In this document: positions 8,548 through 16,394 of the stretch, one piece after another
How positions within the stretch are numbered: the first letter of the stretch is position 1
How the letters are laid out: every line of letters starts with the position of its first letter
Assembly: GCF_009762325.1 (NCBI RefSeq)
Contig: NZ_CP034348.1
Span: forward strand, 2,920,501-2,984,500
Length of the DNA: 64,000 nucleotides
Source of the DNA: Roseovarius faecimaris
Lineage (GTDB): Bacteria > Pseudomonadota > Alphaproteobacteria > Rhodobacterales > Rhodobacteraceae
Direction of reading: 5' to 3'
Notes under the pieces: generated by a model
What the model was told of the DNA's origin: nothing
The model's input: the letters and a program-made list of their open reading frames with translations, nothing else
Database searches by the model: none
Made by a program: the position numbers and the translations under genes

Positions 8548-8593
8548 GGCCTCAGAATGCGGCAAATCAGACGCCAAGAAAAGCCCCGCGGGC

Positions 8594-9226
8594 TCAGAGC
8601 GCGCCGATCCCCTTGAGGATGATCGTCTTGACCGAGGCCTTGACCTCCTCCCACTGATCCGCCGACAGCGGCGCGCCGCCATTCAGCGTCTCGATCTGGT
8701 GCCCGAAATCCGCGTAATGCTGGGTCGTGGCCCAGAGCATATAAAGCAGATGCCGCGGGTCCACCTCGTCCATCTGCCCCTCGTCGATCCAGCGCCGGAT
8801 CACCGCCATGCGCCCCTCGGTCCATTCGACCAGCGTCGTCTCCAGATAATCCTGAATGACCGGCGCGCGGTGCATCACCTCGCTGGCCCAGACTTTCGAG
8901 CCCGCCGGATGGCGGCGGCTGATCTCCAGCTTGGCGTCGATATAGGCCCCGATTCCCTCTACCGGGCCGGGGGCCGCGTCAAATACATCCGCCGCCTTCA
9001 GCCAGTCCTGAAAGATGTTCTGCACCACCTGACGATAGAGCGCCTCCTTGGTGGGAAAATAGTAATGCAGATTGGCCTTGGGCAGCCCCGCCACATCGGC
9101 AATCAGCTGCATTGTCGCCCCGCCAAACCCCGCCTCCGCAAAGGTTTTTTCCGCCGCCTCCAGGATCAGCCGTTCATTCTCCTGGCGGATTTCTTTCTTG
9201 CTTACAGGTCGGGCAGTTTGCGGCAT
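8594..9226 (-). CDS. rutR: TetR-family pyrimidine-responsive repressor, RutR-like
   Basis: 210-aa dimeric repressor. The helix-turn-helix is at about residues 20-65 (FGGATMQLIADVAGLPKANL) and a RutR-type C-terminal effector domain follows (WATTQHYADFG near residue 165). It is divergent from the N-carbamoyl amidohydrolase gene. The 125 bp between them hold two near-perfect RutR-type operators (9250-9265 and 9283-9298), so it very likely represses the catabolic operon and itself, and is released by uracil or thymine as in E. coli. The assignment over its paralogue at 7933-8547 rests on position: this copy is directly next to the operators. Confidence 0.85.
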   Translation of the reverse strand: MPQTARPVSKKEIRQENERLILEAAEKTFAEAGFGGATMQLIADVAGLPKANLHYYFPTKEALYRQVVQNIFQDWLKAADVFDAAPGPVEGIGAYIDAKLEISRRHPAGSKVWASEVMHRAPVIQDYLETTLVEWTEGRMAVIRRWIDEGQMDEVDPRHLLYMLWATTQHYADFGHQIETLNGGAPLSADQWEEVKASVKTIILKGIGAL

Positions 9227-9249
9227 CTTTCAGCAGGTCCAGAAAAATC

Positions 9250-9265
9250 TTGACCAGATGGTCAG
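9250..9265. promoter_or_regulatory. RutR-type operator 1
   Basis: TTGACCAGATGGTCAG matches the E. coli RutR consensus TTGACCA-NN-TGGTCAA at all but the last base. It lies 23 bp before the rutR-like start codon, on the repressor side of the divergent promoter region. Confidence 0.8.
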
Positions 9266-9282
9266 GGTGTGGTGCTCTCATC

Positions 9283-9298
9283 TTGACCATACGGTCAG
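9283..9298. promoter_or_regulatory. RutR-type operator 2
   Basis: TTGACCATACGGTCAG differs from the RutR consensus at two positions. Its centre is 33 bp from that of operator 1, about three helical turns, so two dimers could bind on the same face of the helix. It is 53 bp before the amidohydrolase start. Confidence 0.75.
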
Positions 9299-9351
9299 GA
9301 TCAGACTGATTGCAAGAGGCCCGTAAGAGGCCGCACCAAGGGAGAGACGAC

Positions 9352-10602
9352 ATGGCAGCCCCAGGGCAAAACCTCAAAATCAATGGCGACCGGCTCTGGG
9401 ACAGCCTGATGGAGATGGCCCAAATCGGCCCCGGCGTGGCGGGCGGCAACAATCGTCAGACCCTGACAGATGAGGACGGCGAAGGGCGCAAACTGTTTCA
9501 GGAGTGGTGCGAGGCGGCGGGCTGCACCATGGGTGTCGATGCCATCGGCAACATGTTCGCCACGCGCCCCGGCACCGACCCCGACGCCTTGCCGGTCTAT
9601 GTCGGCTCCCACCTCGACACACAGCCAACGGGCGGCAAGTATGACGGTGTGCTGGGCGTGCTCGCGGGGCTGGAACTGGTGCGCACCCTGAATGACCTCA
9701 ACATCAAGACACGCCATCCCATCGTTGTCACCAACTGGACAAACGAGGAAGGCACACGCTTTGCCCCTGCCATGCTCGCCTCGGGCGTCTTTGCCGGTGT
9801 GCATGATCAGGCCTGGGCCGAGGACCGCGAGGATGCAGACGGCAAGAAGTTCGGTGACGAGCTGGACCGGATCGGCTGGCGCGGTGAGGAAGAGGTCGGC
9901 GCGCGCAAGATGCATGCCTTCTTCGAGCTGCATATCGAACAGGGGCCCATCCTGGAGGCCGAAGGCAAGGATATCGGCGTGGTCACCCATGGCCAGGGCC
10001 TCAGCTGGACGCAAGTGACCATCACCGGCAAGGATGCCCATACCGGCTCCACCCCGATGCCCATGCGCCGCAACGCAGGCCTCGCCATGGCCCGTGTGCT
10101 GGAAAAGGTCGAAGAGATCGCGCTCAGCCACGCCCCCGATGCTGTGGGGGCTGCCGGCCATATCGACGTCTACCCCAACTCGCGCAACGTGATCCCGGGC
10201 AAGGTGGTCTTCACGATCGATTTCCGCTCGCCGCAGAAACACGTGATCGAGGACATGGTCACCCGCATGAAAGCCGCCGCGAAGGAGATTTGCGCCGATA
10301 TGGGCTGCGAGGTCGAATTCGGAGTCGCGGGCGGCTTTGACCCGGTGGAATTCGACGAGGGCTGCGTCGCCGCCGTGCGCAACGCCGCCGAACGTCTGGG
10401 CTATTCCCACCGCAACCTTGTATCCGGTGCAGGCCACGACGCCTGCTGGATCAACCGCGTCGCCCCCACGGCGATGGTGATGTGCCCTTGCGTCGATGGC
10501 CTGTCGCATAACGAGGCCGAGGAGATTTCAAAGGACTGGGCCACAGCGGGCGCCGATGTGCTGATGCATGCGGTGGTCGAAACGGCGGAGATTGTGGAGT
10601 GA
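9352..10602 (+). CDS. pydC: N-carbamoyl-beta-alanine / beta-ureidopropionate amidohydrolase (M20 family)
   Basis: Zinc-dependent amidohydrolase of 416 aa. It hydrolyses N-carbamoyl-beta-alanine (or the methyl form from thymine) to the beta-amino acid, CO2 and ammonia, the third step of reductive pyrimidine breakdown. Family motifs are visible: VGSHLDTQPTGGKYDGVLG (metal His and Asp), NEEGTRFAPAMLASG (metal and catalytic Glu), and GKDAHTGSTPM in the dimerisation/lid domain. The ATG at 9352 has GGGAGAG upstream. Related proteins include allantoate amidohydrolase and L-carbamoylases; the nearby preTA, hydA and RutR operators favour the pyrimidine role. It is the first gene of an operon running through the ABC transporter. 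Confidence 0.9.
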   Translation: MAAPGQNLKINGDRLWDSLMEMAQIGPGVAGGNNRQTLTDEDGEGRKLFQEWCEAAGCTMGVDAIGNMFATRPGTDPDALPVYVGSHLDTQPTGGKYDGVLGVLAGLELVRTLNDLNIKTRHPIVVTNWTNEEGTRFAPAMLASGVFAGVHDQAWAEDREDADGKKFGDELDRIGWRGEEEVGARKMHAFFELHIEQGPILEAEGKDIGVVTHGQGLSWTQVTITGKDAHTGSTPMPMRRNAGLAMARVLEKVEEIALSHAPDAVGAAGHIDVYPNSRNVIPGKVVFTIDFRSPQKHVIEDMVTRMKAAAKEICADMGCEVEFGVAGGFDPVEFDEGCVAAVRNAAERLGYSHRNLVSGAGHDACWINRVAPTAMVMCPCVDGLSHNEAEEISKDWATAGADVLMHAVVETAEIVE

Positions 10603-10770
10603 TCCTTTTCCGCGCCTCCAGCGTAGCGCGCTCTGACACAGGGGGGCCGGCCTCGGATCCCGCCGGTTTCGGTGCCTGCATCGCATCGCAATCAGGCGCG
10701 CCAAAACCCTCCCTCTCAACGCCCGGATCGCGTCAACTTTCTATTAACCAAGATGCGCCAAGTTTCTCGC

Positions 10771-11061
10771 ATGGCGTTCTACACCTACATACTCACCTGC
10801 CACTCCAACACCGCGACCTTCATCGGCGTTACCGGAGACCTGTCCAAACGCGTCGGAAGGCACAAATCGGGCTGCGGATCGGAATACACTGCCAAGCACA
10901 ACATCAACAAACTGGTCTATTTCGAGGCGCACGACACACTCTCGCAAGCCTTCGCGCGCGAGCGCAAACTGAGACGTTGGAGACACGCACTGAAAGATGT
11001 GCTGATCAACGACACAAATCCAAGCTGGTCCGACCTGAACCCGGAGGCCTCCTACGCGTGA
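10771..11061 (+). CDS. GIY-YIG nuclease-superfamily protein
   Basis: 96-aa protein of the small single-domain GIY-YIG type. The two strands of the motif read YTYIL and FIGVT. The conserved arginine is in KRVGRHKSG and the metal-binding glutamate in ARERKLRRW. The start at 10771 gives the usual MAFYTYIL N-terminus; a longer frame upstream looks non-coding. Free-standing members are widespread and mostly uncharacterised, though some nick DNA. It sits between the amidohydrolase and dihydropyrimidinase genes in the same direction, where a nuclease has no evident job; A/T-ending codons are somewhat more frequent than in its neighbours, so it may be a later insertion. Confidence 0.85.
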   Translation: MAFYTYILTCHSNTATFIGVTGDLSKRVGRHKSGCGSEYTAKHNINKLVYFEAHDTLSQAFARERKLRRWRHALKDVLINDTNPSWSDLNPEASYA

Positions 11062-11107
11062 GGTCCCGGGCTTTGTCCGGGACCGCATTCTTCAAGGGAG
11101 GATCAAA

Positions 11108-12571
11108 ATGACCACCAAAGTCATCAAGGGCGGGCAGGTCTGCACCGCCGACCGTACGTGGAAGGCCGATGTCCTGATCGAGGACGAAAAGATCAAGCAG
11201 ATCGGCGAAGACCTGAAAGGCGACGAATATATCGACGCCGAAGGGGCCTATGTCATCCCCGGCGGGATCGACCCGCATACCCATCTGGAAATGCCCTTCA
11301 TGGGCACCACCGCCGCCGAGACATTCGAGACCGGCACCTGGGCCGCGGCCTGTGGCGGCACCACGATGCTGGTGGATTTCTGTCTGCCGGGCGCTGACGG
11401 CTCCATCAAGAACGCGATCAACGAATGGCACCGCAAATCAGCACCCCAGATCTGCTCGGACATCGGCTATCACATGGCGATCACCGGCTGGGACGAGACG
11501 ATCTTTAACGAGATGAAGGACGCCGTGGATATGGGCGTCAACTCCTTCAAGCATTTCATGGCCTACAAAGGCGCCCTGATGATCGAGGATGACGAAATGT
11601 TCGCCTCCTTCAAGCGCTGCAAGGAGCTGGGCGCTTTGCCCATGGTCCATGCCGAAAACGGCGATCTGGTGGCCGAGCTGCAGGAGAAATATTTCAACGA
11701 GGGCATCACCGGCCCCGAAGGGCACTGCTATTCCCGCCCGCCCGAACTGGAAGGCGAGGCCGCGAACCGCGCCATCACCATCGCCGACACCGCGGGCGTG
11801 CCGCTCTATATCGTGCATGTCAGCTGTGAGCAGGCGCATGAGGCGATCCGCCGCGCGCGCCAGAAAGGCATGCGGGTCTATGGCGAGCCTCTGGCGCAGT
11901 TCCTGATGCTGGACGAGACCGAGTATTTCAACGTCGACTGGGACCACGCCGCGCGCCGGGTCATGTCGCCCCCCTTCCGCTCCAAGGATCATCAGGATTC
12001 GCTCTGGGCCGGTCTGCAAGCGGGCTCGCTGCAAGTCGTCGCCACCGATCACGCCGCCTTCAACACCGAGCAGAAACGCGCCGGCCGCAATGACTTCCGC
12101 ATCATCCCCAACGGCTCCAACGGGCTGGAGGAACGCATGCCGACGCTCTGGACCTATGGGGTTGAGACCGGCCGGCTCACGCCGAACGAGTTTGTCGCCG
12201 TGACCTCCACCAACATCGCCAAGATCCTCAACATCTACCCCAAGAAAGGGGCGATCGTCGAAGGGGCCGATGCCGATATCGTGGTGTGGGACCCGAAGAT
12301 TTCCAAGACCATCTCTGCGGCCAACCACCATTCGATCCTCGACTATAACGTGTTCGAGGGCTTTGAGGTGACCGCCAATGCCCGCCACACGCTCTCGCGC
12401 GGTGAAGTCATCTGGTCCTGGGGACAGAACTCGCAACCGCAGCCCGGCCGTGGCCGCTTCGTCCCGCGCCCGCCTTTCCCCTCGGCGCATGAGGCTTTGT
12501 CGAAGTGGAAGGCGCTGACCGCACCGAAGATGATCGAACGTGATCCTCTGAACATTCCGGCGGGGATTTGA
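11108..12571 (+). CDS. hydA: Dihydropyrimidinase (D-hydantoinase)
   Basis: 487-aa binuclear zinc amidohydrolase. It opens the ring of dihydrouracil and dihydrothymine to give N-carbamoyl-beta-amino acids. Metal ligands H57 and H59 are in DPHTHLEMP. The carboxylated bridging lysine is most likely K154 in SFKHFMAYKG. Later ligands are in PMVHAENGD and IVHVSCEQ, and the catalytic Asp is in VATDHAAF. Length and motif order are typical of dihydropyrimidinases rather than allantoinases. GGGAGG lies 8 bp before the ATG. The stop codon overlaps the TTG start of the ABC ATPase gene, so degradation and transport genes are translationally coupled. Confidence 0.95.
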   Translation: MTTKVIKGGQVCTADRTWKADVLIEDEKIKQIGEDLKGDEYIDAEGAYVIPGGIDPHTHLEMPFMGTTAAETFETGTWAAACGGTTMLVDFCLPGADGSIKNAINEWHRKSAPQICSDIGYHMAITGWDETIFNEMKDAVDMGVNSFKHFMAYKGALMIEDDEMFASFKRCKELGALPMVHAENGDLVAELQEKYFNEGITGPEGHCYSRPPELEGEAANRAITIADTAGVPLYIVHVSCEQAHEAIRRARQKGMRVYGEPLAQFLMLDETEYFNVDWDHAARRVMSPPFRSKDHQDSLWAGLQAGSLQVVATDHAAFNTEQKRAGRNDFRIIPNGSNGLEERMPTLWTYGVETGRLTPNEFVAVTSTNIAKILNIYPKKGAIVEGADADIVVWDPKISKTISAANHHSILDYNVFEGFEVTANARHTLSRGEVIWSWGQNSQPQPGRGRFVPRPPFPSAHEALSKWKALTAPKMIERDPLNIPAGI

Positions 12572-13359
12572 GTTTGGGCACAGACACAATCATCAGTGCG
12601 AATAACCTCTCACTGACCTTCCAGACCAACGATGGCCCGGTGCATGCCCTGAAGGACGTCAATCTTGACGTGCACAAGGGCGATTTCGTGAGTTTCATCG
12701 GCCCCTCGGGCTGTGGCAAGACGACCTTCCTGCGCTGCGTGGCCGATCTGGAGCATCCCACGGCGGGCACGATCACCGTCAACGGCATGTCCGCCGAAGA
12801 GGCCCGCCGCAAGCGCGCCTATGGCTATGTTTTCCAGGCGGCGGGCCTGTATCCGTGGCGCACCATCGGCGGCAATATCCGCCTGCCGCTGGAGATCATG
12901 GGCTATGCCAAATCCGATCAGGATGAGCGTGTCGCCCGGGTGCTGGAACTGGTGGACCTCGCCGGGTTCGAGAAGAAATTCCCCTGGCAGCTGTCAGGAG
13001 GAATGCAGCAACGCGCCTCCATCGCCCGCGCGCTGGCCTTCGATGCCGATATCCTGCTGATGGACGAACCCTTCGGCGCGCTGGACGAGATCGTGCGCGA
13101 CCACCTCAACGAACAGCTTCTGCATCTGTGGGACACCACCCACAAGACCATCGGCTTCGTCACCCATTCGATCCCCGAGGCGGTGTATCTGTCGACCAAG
13201 ATCGTCGTCATGTCGCCGCGCCCGGGCCGCATCACGGACGTGATCGAAAGCCCCCTGCCGCGCGAGCGCCCGCTGGAAATCCGCGACACGCCCGAGTTCA
13301 TCGAAATCGCCCACCGCGTCCGCGATGGCCTGCGCGCGGGGCATGGCGATGACGTCTGA
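12568..13359 (+). CDS. ABC transporter ATPase (nitrate/sulfonate/pyrimidine importer type)
   Basis: 263-aa ATPase with Walker A GPSGCGKTT (about residues 45-53), signature LSGGMQQR, Walker B ILLMDEP and the switch histidine in VTHS. It is the SsuB/TauB/ThiZ type, which energises importers having NMT1-like binding proteins. The start is TTG at 12568, overlapping the hydA stop as TTGA; a second TTG at 12574 is possible. It probably pairs with the two permeases and binding protein downstream. The position directly after hydA points to a pyrimidine or a breakdown intermediate as substrate, which is inference. The next gene is 228 bp away, with an inverted repeat in the gap. Confidence 0.88.
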   Translation: MSLGTDTIISANNLSLTFQTNDGPVHALKDVNLDVHKGDFVSFIGPSGCGKTTFLRCVADLEHPTAGTITVNGMSAEEARRKRAYGYVFQAAGLYPWRTIGGNIRLPLEIMGYAKSDQDERVARVLELVDLAGFEKKFPWQLSGGMQQRASIARALAFDADILLMDEPFGALDEIVRDHLNEQLLHLWDTTHKTIGFVTHSIPEAVYLSTKIVVMSPRPGRITDVIESPLPRERPLEIRDTPEFIEIAHRVRDGLRAGHGDDV

Positions 13360-13493
13360 GCCCGTGGCCTGCTCACCCGCCCTTGCGGCCGGTTTCGCGA
13401 TTGCCTCCACCCCTGTGACGGGGCGGAGGACTTTCATCGTTCACGGTCATCGGCTCTCCAGCCTGTACCGCAGGGATAAAAGAGCAGCCAATC

Positions 13494-13571
13494 CTTTCAT
13501 TGTTCTTAAAATACTCAAAAAACTGCGTTCAAATTTGCACTGTCGATTGAGTATTTGGGGAACAATGAAAG
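13494..13571. repeat. Imperfect 25-bp inverted repeat in the ABC operon
   Basis: The arm at 13494-13518 (CTTTCATTGTTC then TTAAAATACTCAA) pairs with the arm at 13547-13571 (TTGAGTATTTGGGG then AACAATGAAAG) with three mismatches in the middle and a 28-nt A/T-rich loop. The mRNA could fold a 78-nt hairpin ending 16 nt before the permease start. The A/T content differs from the surrounding GC-rich DNA. The rest of the 13360-13587 gap shows nothing I can identify. Confidence 0.8.
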
Positions 13572-13587
13572 CAGGGGGCGGCGCGAG

Positions 13588-14460
13588 ATGAAAAACATCC
13601 TGCCCATTCTCACCGTTGTCGCCGCGATTTTCGTGATCTGGTACGCCGCAGCCGTGGCTCTCAATGCGCCCTGGGCCAAGGACAAGGCCCAGCGGGCGGG
13701 GGTGAGCCTCGGCTTTTCCGAATTGGTGGCCGACACCTGGAGCCAGGACAAGCCCAAGCTGCCCGCGCCGCATCAGGTTGGCGCGGAGATCTGGAAAACC
13801 ACGGGCGGGATGGTGCTGGCAGGCCGCGCCTTTTCCAAGCGGTCGCTGATCTATCACTCCTGGGTCACGTTCAGCTCTACAGCTCTTGGTTTTTTGCTGG
13901 GCACGGCGCTTGGCGTCGCGCTGGCGGTGGGGATTGTCTATAACCGCACGATGGACATGTCCGTCATGCCCTGGGTCATCGCCAGCCAGACGATCCCGAT
14001 CCTGGCCATTGCGCCGATGATCATTGTGGTGCTCAATGCGGTGGGCATTTCGGGGCTGCTGCCCAAGGCGATGATCTCGATGTATCTCAGCTTCTTCCCC
14101 GTGGTCGTCGGCATGGTCAAGGGTCTGCGCAGCCCCGGAGTGATGCAGCTTGACCAGATGCACACCTGGAACGCCTCGCCGTCGCAGATGTTCTGGAAGC
14201 TGCGCCTGCCGTCGTCGATGCCCTATCTCTTTACCTCGCTCAAGATCGCCATGGCGGCGAGCCTGGTGGGCGCCATCGTCGGAGAGCTGCCCACGGGCGC
14301 TGTCGCGGGGCTTGGCGCGCGGCTCTTGGCAGGCAGCTATTATGGCCAGACGATCCAGATCTGGAGCGCGCTCATCATGGCCGCGACGCTGGCCGCCCTG
14401 CTGGTCGGGCTCATCGGCCTCTTGCAGCGGGTCACCCTCAAACGCATGGGGATGGCGTGA
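13588..14460 (+). CDS. ABC transporter permease 1
   Basis: 290-aa inner-membrane permease of the BPD_transp_1 fold. An N-terminal membrane segment (ILPILTVVAAIFVIWYAAAV) is followed by a periplasmic stretch and about five further helices. The EAA loop that contacts the ATPase is around MFWKLRLPSSMPYLF near residue 210. The ATG at 13588 is used because the long frame before it lies in the inverted repeat. The stop codon overlaps the start of permease 2 (TGATG), so the two are probably made together as a heterodimer. The substrate is inferred from the operon only. Confidence 0.87.
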   Translation: MKNILPILTVVAAIFVIWYAAAVALNAPWAKDKAQRAGVSLGFSELVADTWSQDKPKLPAPHQVGAEIWKTTGGMVLAGRAFSKRSLIYHSWVTFSSTALGFLLGTALGVALAVGIVYNRTMDMSVMPWVIASQTIPILAIAPMIIVVLNAVGISGLLPKAMISMYLSFFPVVVGMVKGLRSPGVMQLDQMHTWNASPSQMFWKLRLPSSMPYLFTSLKIAMAASLVGAIVGELPTGAVAGLGARLLAGSYYGQTIQIWSALIMAATLAALLVGLIGLLQRVTLKRMGMA

Positions 14461-15305
14461 TGGGCTGGCTGATCGCAGGGCTCGCCATCTGGGCGCTTGG
14501 ATGGGCACTCAACACCTATCTGGCGGCAGGCCCCAAAACCCGCGTCACGCGGCTGGCCGTGCCTGTCATCTTCGGCGTGACGGTCATCCTCATCTGGGAA
14601 TGCGTCGTGCGGGGGCTTGAGATTGCTCCGGTCCTGCTGCCGCCGCCCAGCATGATCGCCACGCGTTTCGCGGCCTCCACGCATATTCTCTGGCAGGATT
14701 TTGTACAAACCGCCATCAAGGGCGCCTTGACGGGCTATATCCTGGGCTGCGGTGCCGCGTTCCTCACGGCCATCGCCGTGGACCGCTTCCCCTTTCTGCA
14801 GCGCGGGTTGCTGCCGGTGGGCAATTTTGTCGCCGCCCTGCCGATCATCGGCATGGCGCCCATCCTAGTCATGTGGTTCGGCTTCGACTGGCAATCGAAG
14901 GCCGCAGTGGTGGTGGTCATGGTGTTCTTTCCGATGCTGGTGAACACCGTGCAGGGCCTGCAGGACACGGACGCCATGCAGCGCGACCTGATGCGCACCT
15001 ATGCCGCTGGCTATTGGAAGACCCTTCTGAAACTGCGCCTGCCTGCCGCCATGCCCTTCATCTTCAACGGCTTGAAAATCGCCACAACGCTGGCGCTGAT
15101 CGGGGCGATCGTGGCCGAATTCTTCGGCTCGCCCATCCAGGGCATGGGCTTTCGGATTTCCACCTCCGTGGGGCAACTGGCGATGGATCTGGTCTGGGCC
15201 GAGATCGTCGTTGCCGCCCTGGCAGGCTCCGGCTTTTACGGCGCGGTTGCATTGGCCGAGAAAGCCATGACATTCTGGCACCCATCACAACGGGGCCGAA
15301 CCTAA
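14460..15305 (+). CDS. ABC transporter permease 2
   Basis: 281-aa permease with six or more predicted helices (GWLIAGLAIWALGWALNTYL first). The EAA loop reads YWKTLLKLRLPAAMPFIF near residue 190. It is related to permease 1 and to the SsuC/ThiX type. The ATG at 14460 shares one base with the stop of permease 1; a GTG one codon earlier is possible. It is followed after 32 bp by the binding-protein gene. Confidence 0.87.
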   Translation: MGWLIAGLAIWALGWALNTYLAAGPKTRVTRLAVPVIFGVTVILIWECVVRGLEIAPVLLPPPSMIATRFAASTHILWQDFVQTAIKGALTGYILGCGAAFLTAIAVDRFPFLQRGLLPVGNFVAALPIIGMAPILVMWFGFDWQSKAAVVVVMVFFPMLVNTVQGLQDTDAMQRDLMRTYAAGYWKTLLKLRLPAAMPFIFNGLKIATTLALIGAIVAEFFGSPIQGMGFRISTSVGQLAMDLVWAEIVVAALAGSGFYGAVALAEKAMTFWHPSQRGRT

Positions 15306-15337
15306 CCCACAACAAAACCAAACAGGGAGAACGACCA

Positions 15338-16330
15338 ATGAACAAGTTTACAACCACGCTGGGCCTGGCCACAGCCGCGCTCTGGGGCACGGTGGCGCAG
15401 GCCGCTGACGATGTGACGCTGCAACTCAAATGGGTCACGCAGGCGCAATTCGCGGGCTATTACGTGGCGCAGGATCAGGGCTTTTACGAAGAGGAAGGCC
15501 TGAACGTCACCATCAAACCCGGTGGTCCGGATATCGCCCCCGCACAGGTGATTGCCGGTGGCGGCGCCGATGTGGTGCTGGACTGGATGCCCTCAGCACT
15601 GGCCAGCCGCGAGAAGGGCCTGCCTCTGGTGAACATCGCCCAGCCCTTCAAAAGCTCAGGCATGATGCTGACCTGCCGCAAGGATGCCGGGATCGAAAGC
15701 CCCGAGGATTTCCGCGGCAAGACGCTGGGCGTCTGGTTCTTCGGCAATGAATACCCGTTCCTGAGCTGGATGAGCCAGCTTGGCATCCCCACCGAGGGCG
15801 GTGAGGACGGCGTGACCGTGCTCAAGCAAGGCTTCAACGTCGATCCGATCCTGCAAGGTCAGGCGGCCTGTGTGTCGACCATGACCTATAACGAATACTG
15901 GCAGATCATCGACGCAGGCCTGACCCCCGAAGATCTCGTCGTGTTCAAATACGAGGATCAGGGCGTCGCCACGCTTGAGGACGGCATGTATGTGCTTGAG
16001 GACAACCTGAACGACCCGGCCTTCGTCGACAAGATGACCCGCTTCGTGCGTGCCTCGATGAAAGGCTGGAAATGGGCCGAGGAGAACCCGGATGACGCCG
16101 CGATGATCGTGCTCGACAATGACGCGACCGGTGCCCAGACCGAAGAGCATCAGAAGCGGATGATGGGCGAGATCGCCAAGCTCACCGCAGGTTCCAACGG
16201 CGCGCTCGACCCGGCGGATTTCCAGCGCACGGTGGACAGCCTTCTGTCAGGTGGCTCTGACCCGGTGATCACCGCCGATCCGGGCGCAGCCGCCTGGACC
16301 CATGCGATCACGGATGCCGCGCTGAACTGA
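15338..16330 (+). CDS. ABC transporter substrate-binding protein, NMT1/THI5-like
   Basis: 330-aa periplasmic binding protein. The signal peptide ends at about residue 22 (GTVAQA-ADD). The mature start VTLQLKWVTQAQFAGYYVAQ is the hallmark of the NMT1/THI5 family, which binds pyrimidine-like ligands such as hydroxymethylpyrimidine precursors and riboflavin. GGGAGA precedes the ATG at 15338. In this operon the likely ligand is uracil, thymine, a dihydropyrimidine or an N-carbamoyl amino acid. A thiamine-precursor role is less likely because no thiamine genes or TPP riboswitch are visible. A strong terminator follows. Confidence 0.9.
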   Translation: MNKFTTTLGLATAALWGTVAQAADDVTLQLKWVTQAQFAGYYVAQDQGFYEEEGLNVTIKPGGPDIAPAQVIAGGGADVVLDWMPSALASREKGLPLVNIAQPFKSSGMMLTCRKDAGIESPEDFRGKTLGVWFFGNEYPFLSWMSQLGIPTEGGEDGVTVLKQGFNVDPILQGQAACVSTMTYNEYWQIIDAGLTPEDLVVFKYEDQGVATLEDGMYVLEDNLNDPAFVDKMTRFVRASMKGWKWAEENPDDAAMIVLDNDATGAQTEEHQKRMMGEIAKLTAGSNGALDPADFQRTVDSLLSGGSDPVITADPGAAAWTHAITDAALN

Positions 16331-16352
16331 TCTCGGTAGGCAACAACAAGAG

Positions 16353-16379
16353 GGGCGGCCTTTGCGGGCCGCCCTTTTT
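16353..16379 (+). terminator. Rho-independent terminator of the pyrimidine operon
   Basis: GGGCGGCC at 16353-16360 pairs with GGCCGCCC at 16367-16374 around a 6-nt loop and is followed by five T residues. It lies 23 bp after the binding-protein stop and before the convergent TetR gene. Confidence 0.88.
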
Positions 16380-16394
16380 CTGTGTCAGCCCTTC

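Noticed and set aside
15306-15337. TPP riboswitch before the NMT1-like binding protein
   Set aside because: The gap is 32 bp and lacks the thi-box elements; none was seen upstream of the operon either.
14873-15337. Long N-terminal extension of the binding-protein frame
   Set aside because: It overlaps the second permease and would bury the signal peptide; the ATG at 15338 has a good ribosome site and puts the signal at the N-terminus.
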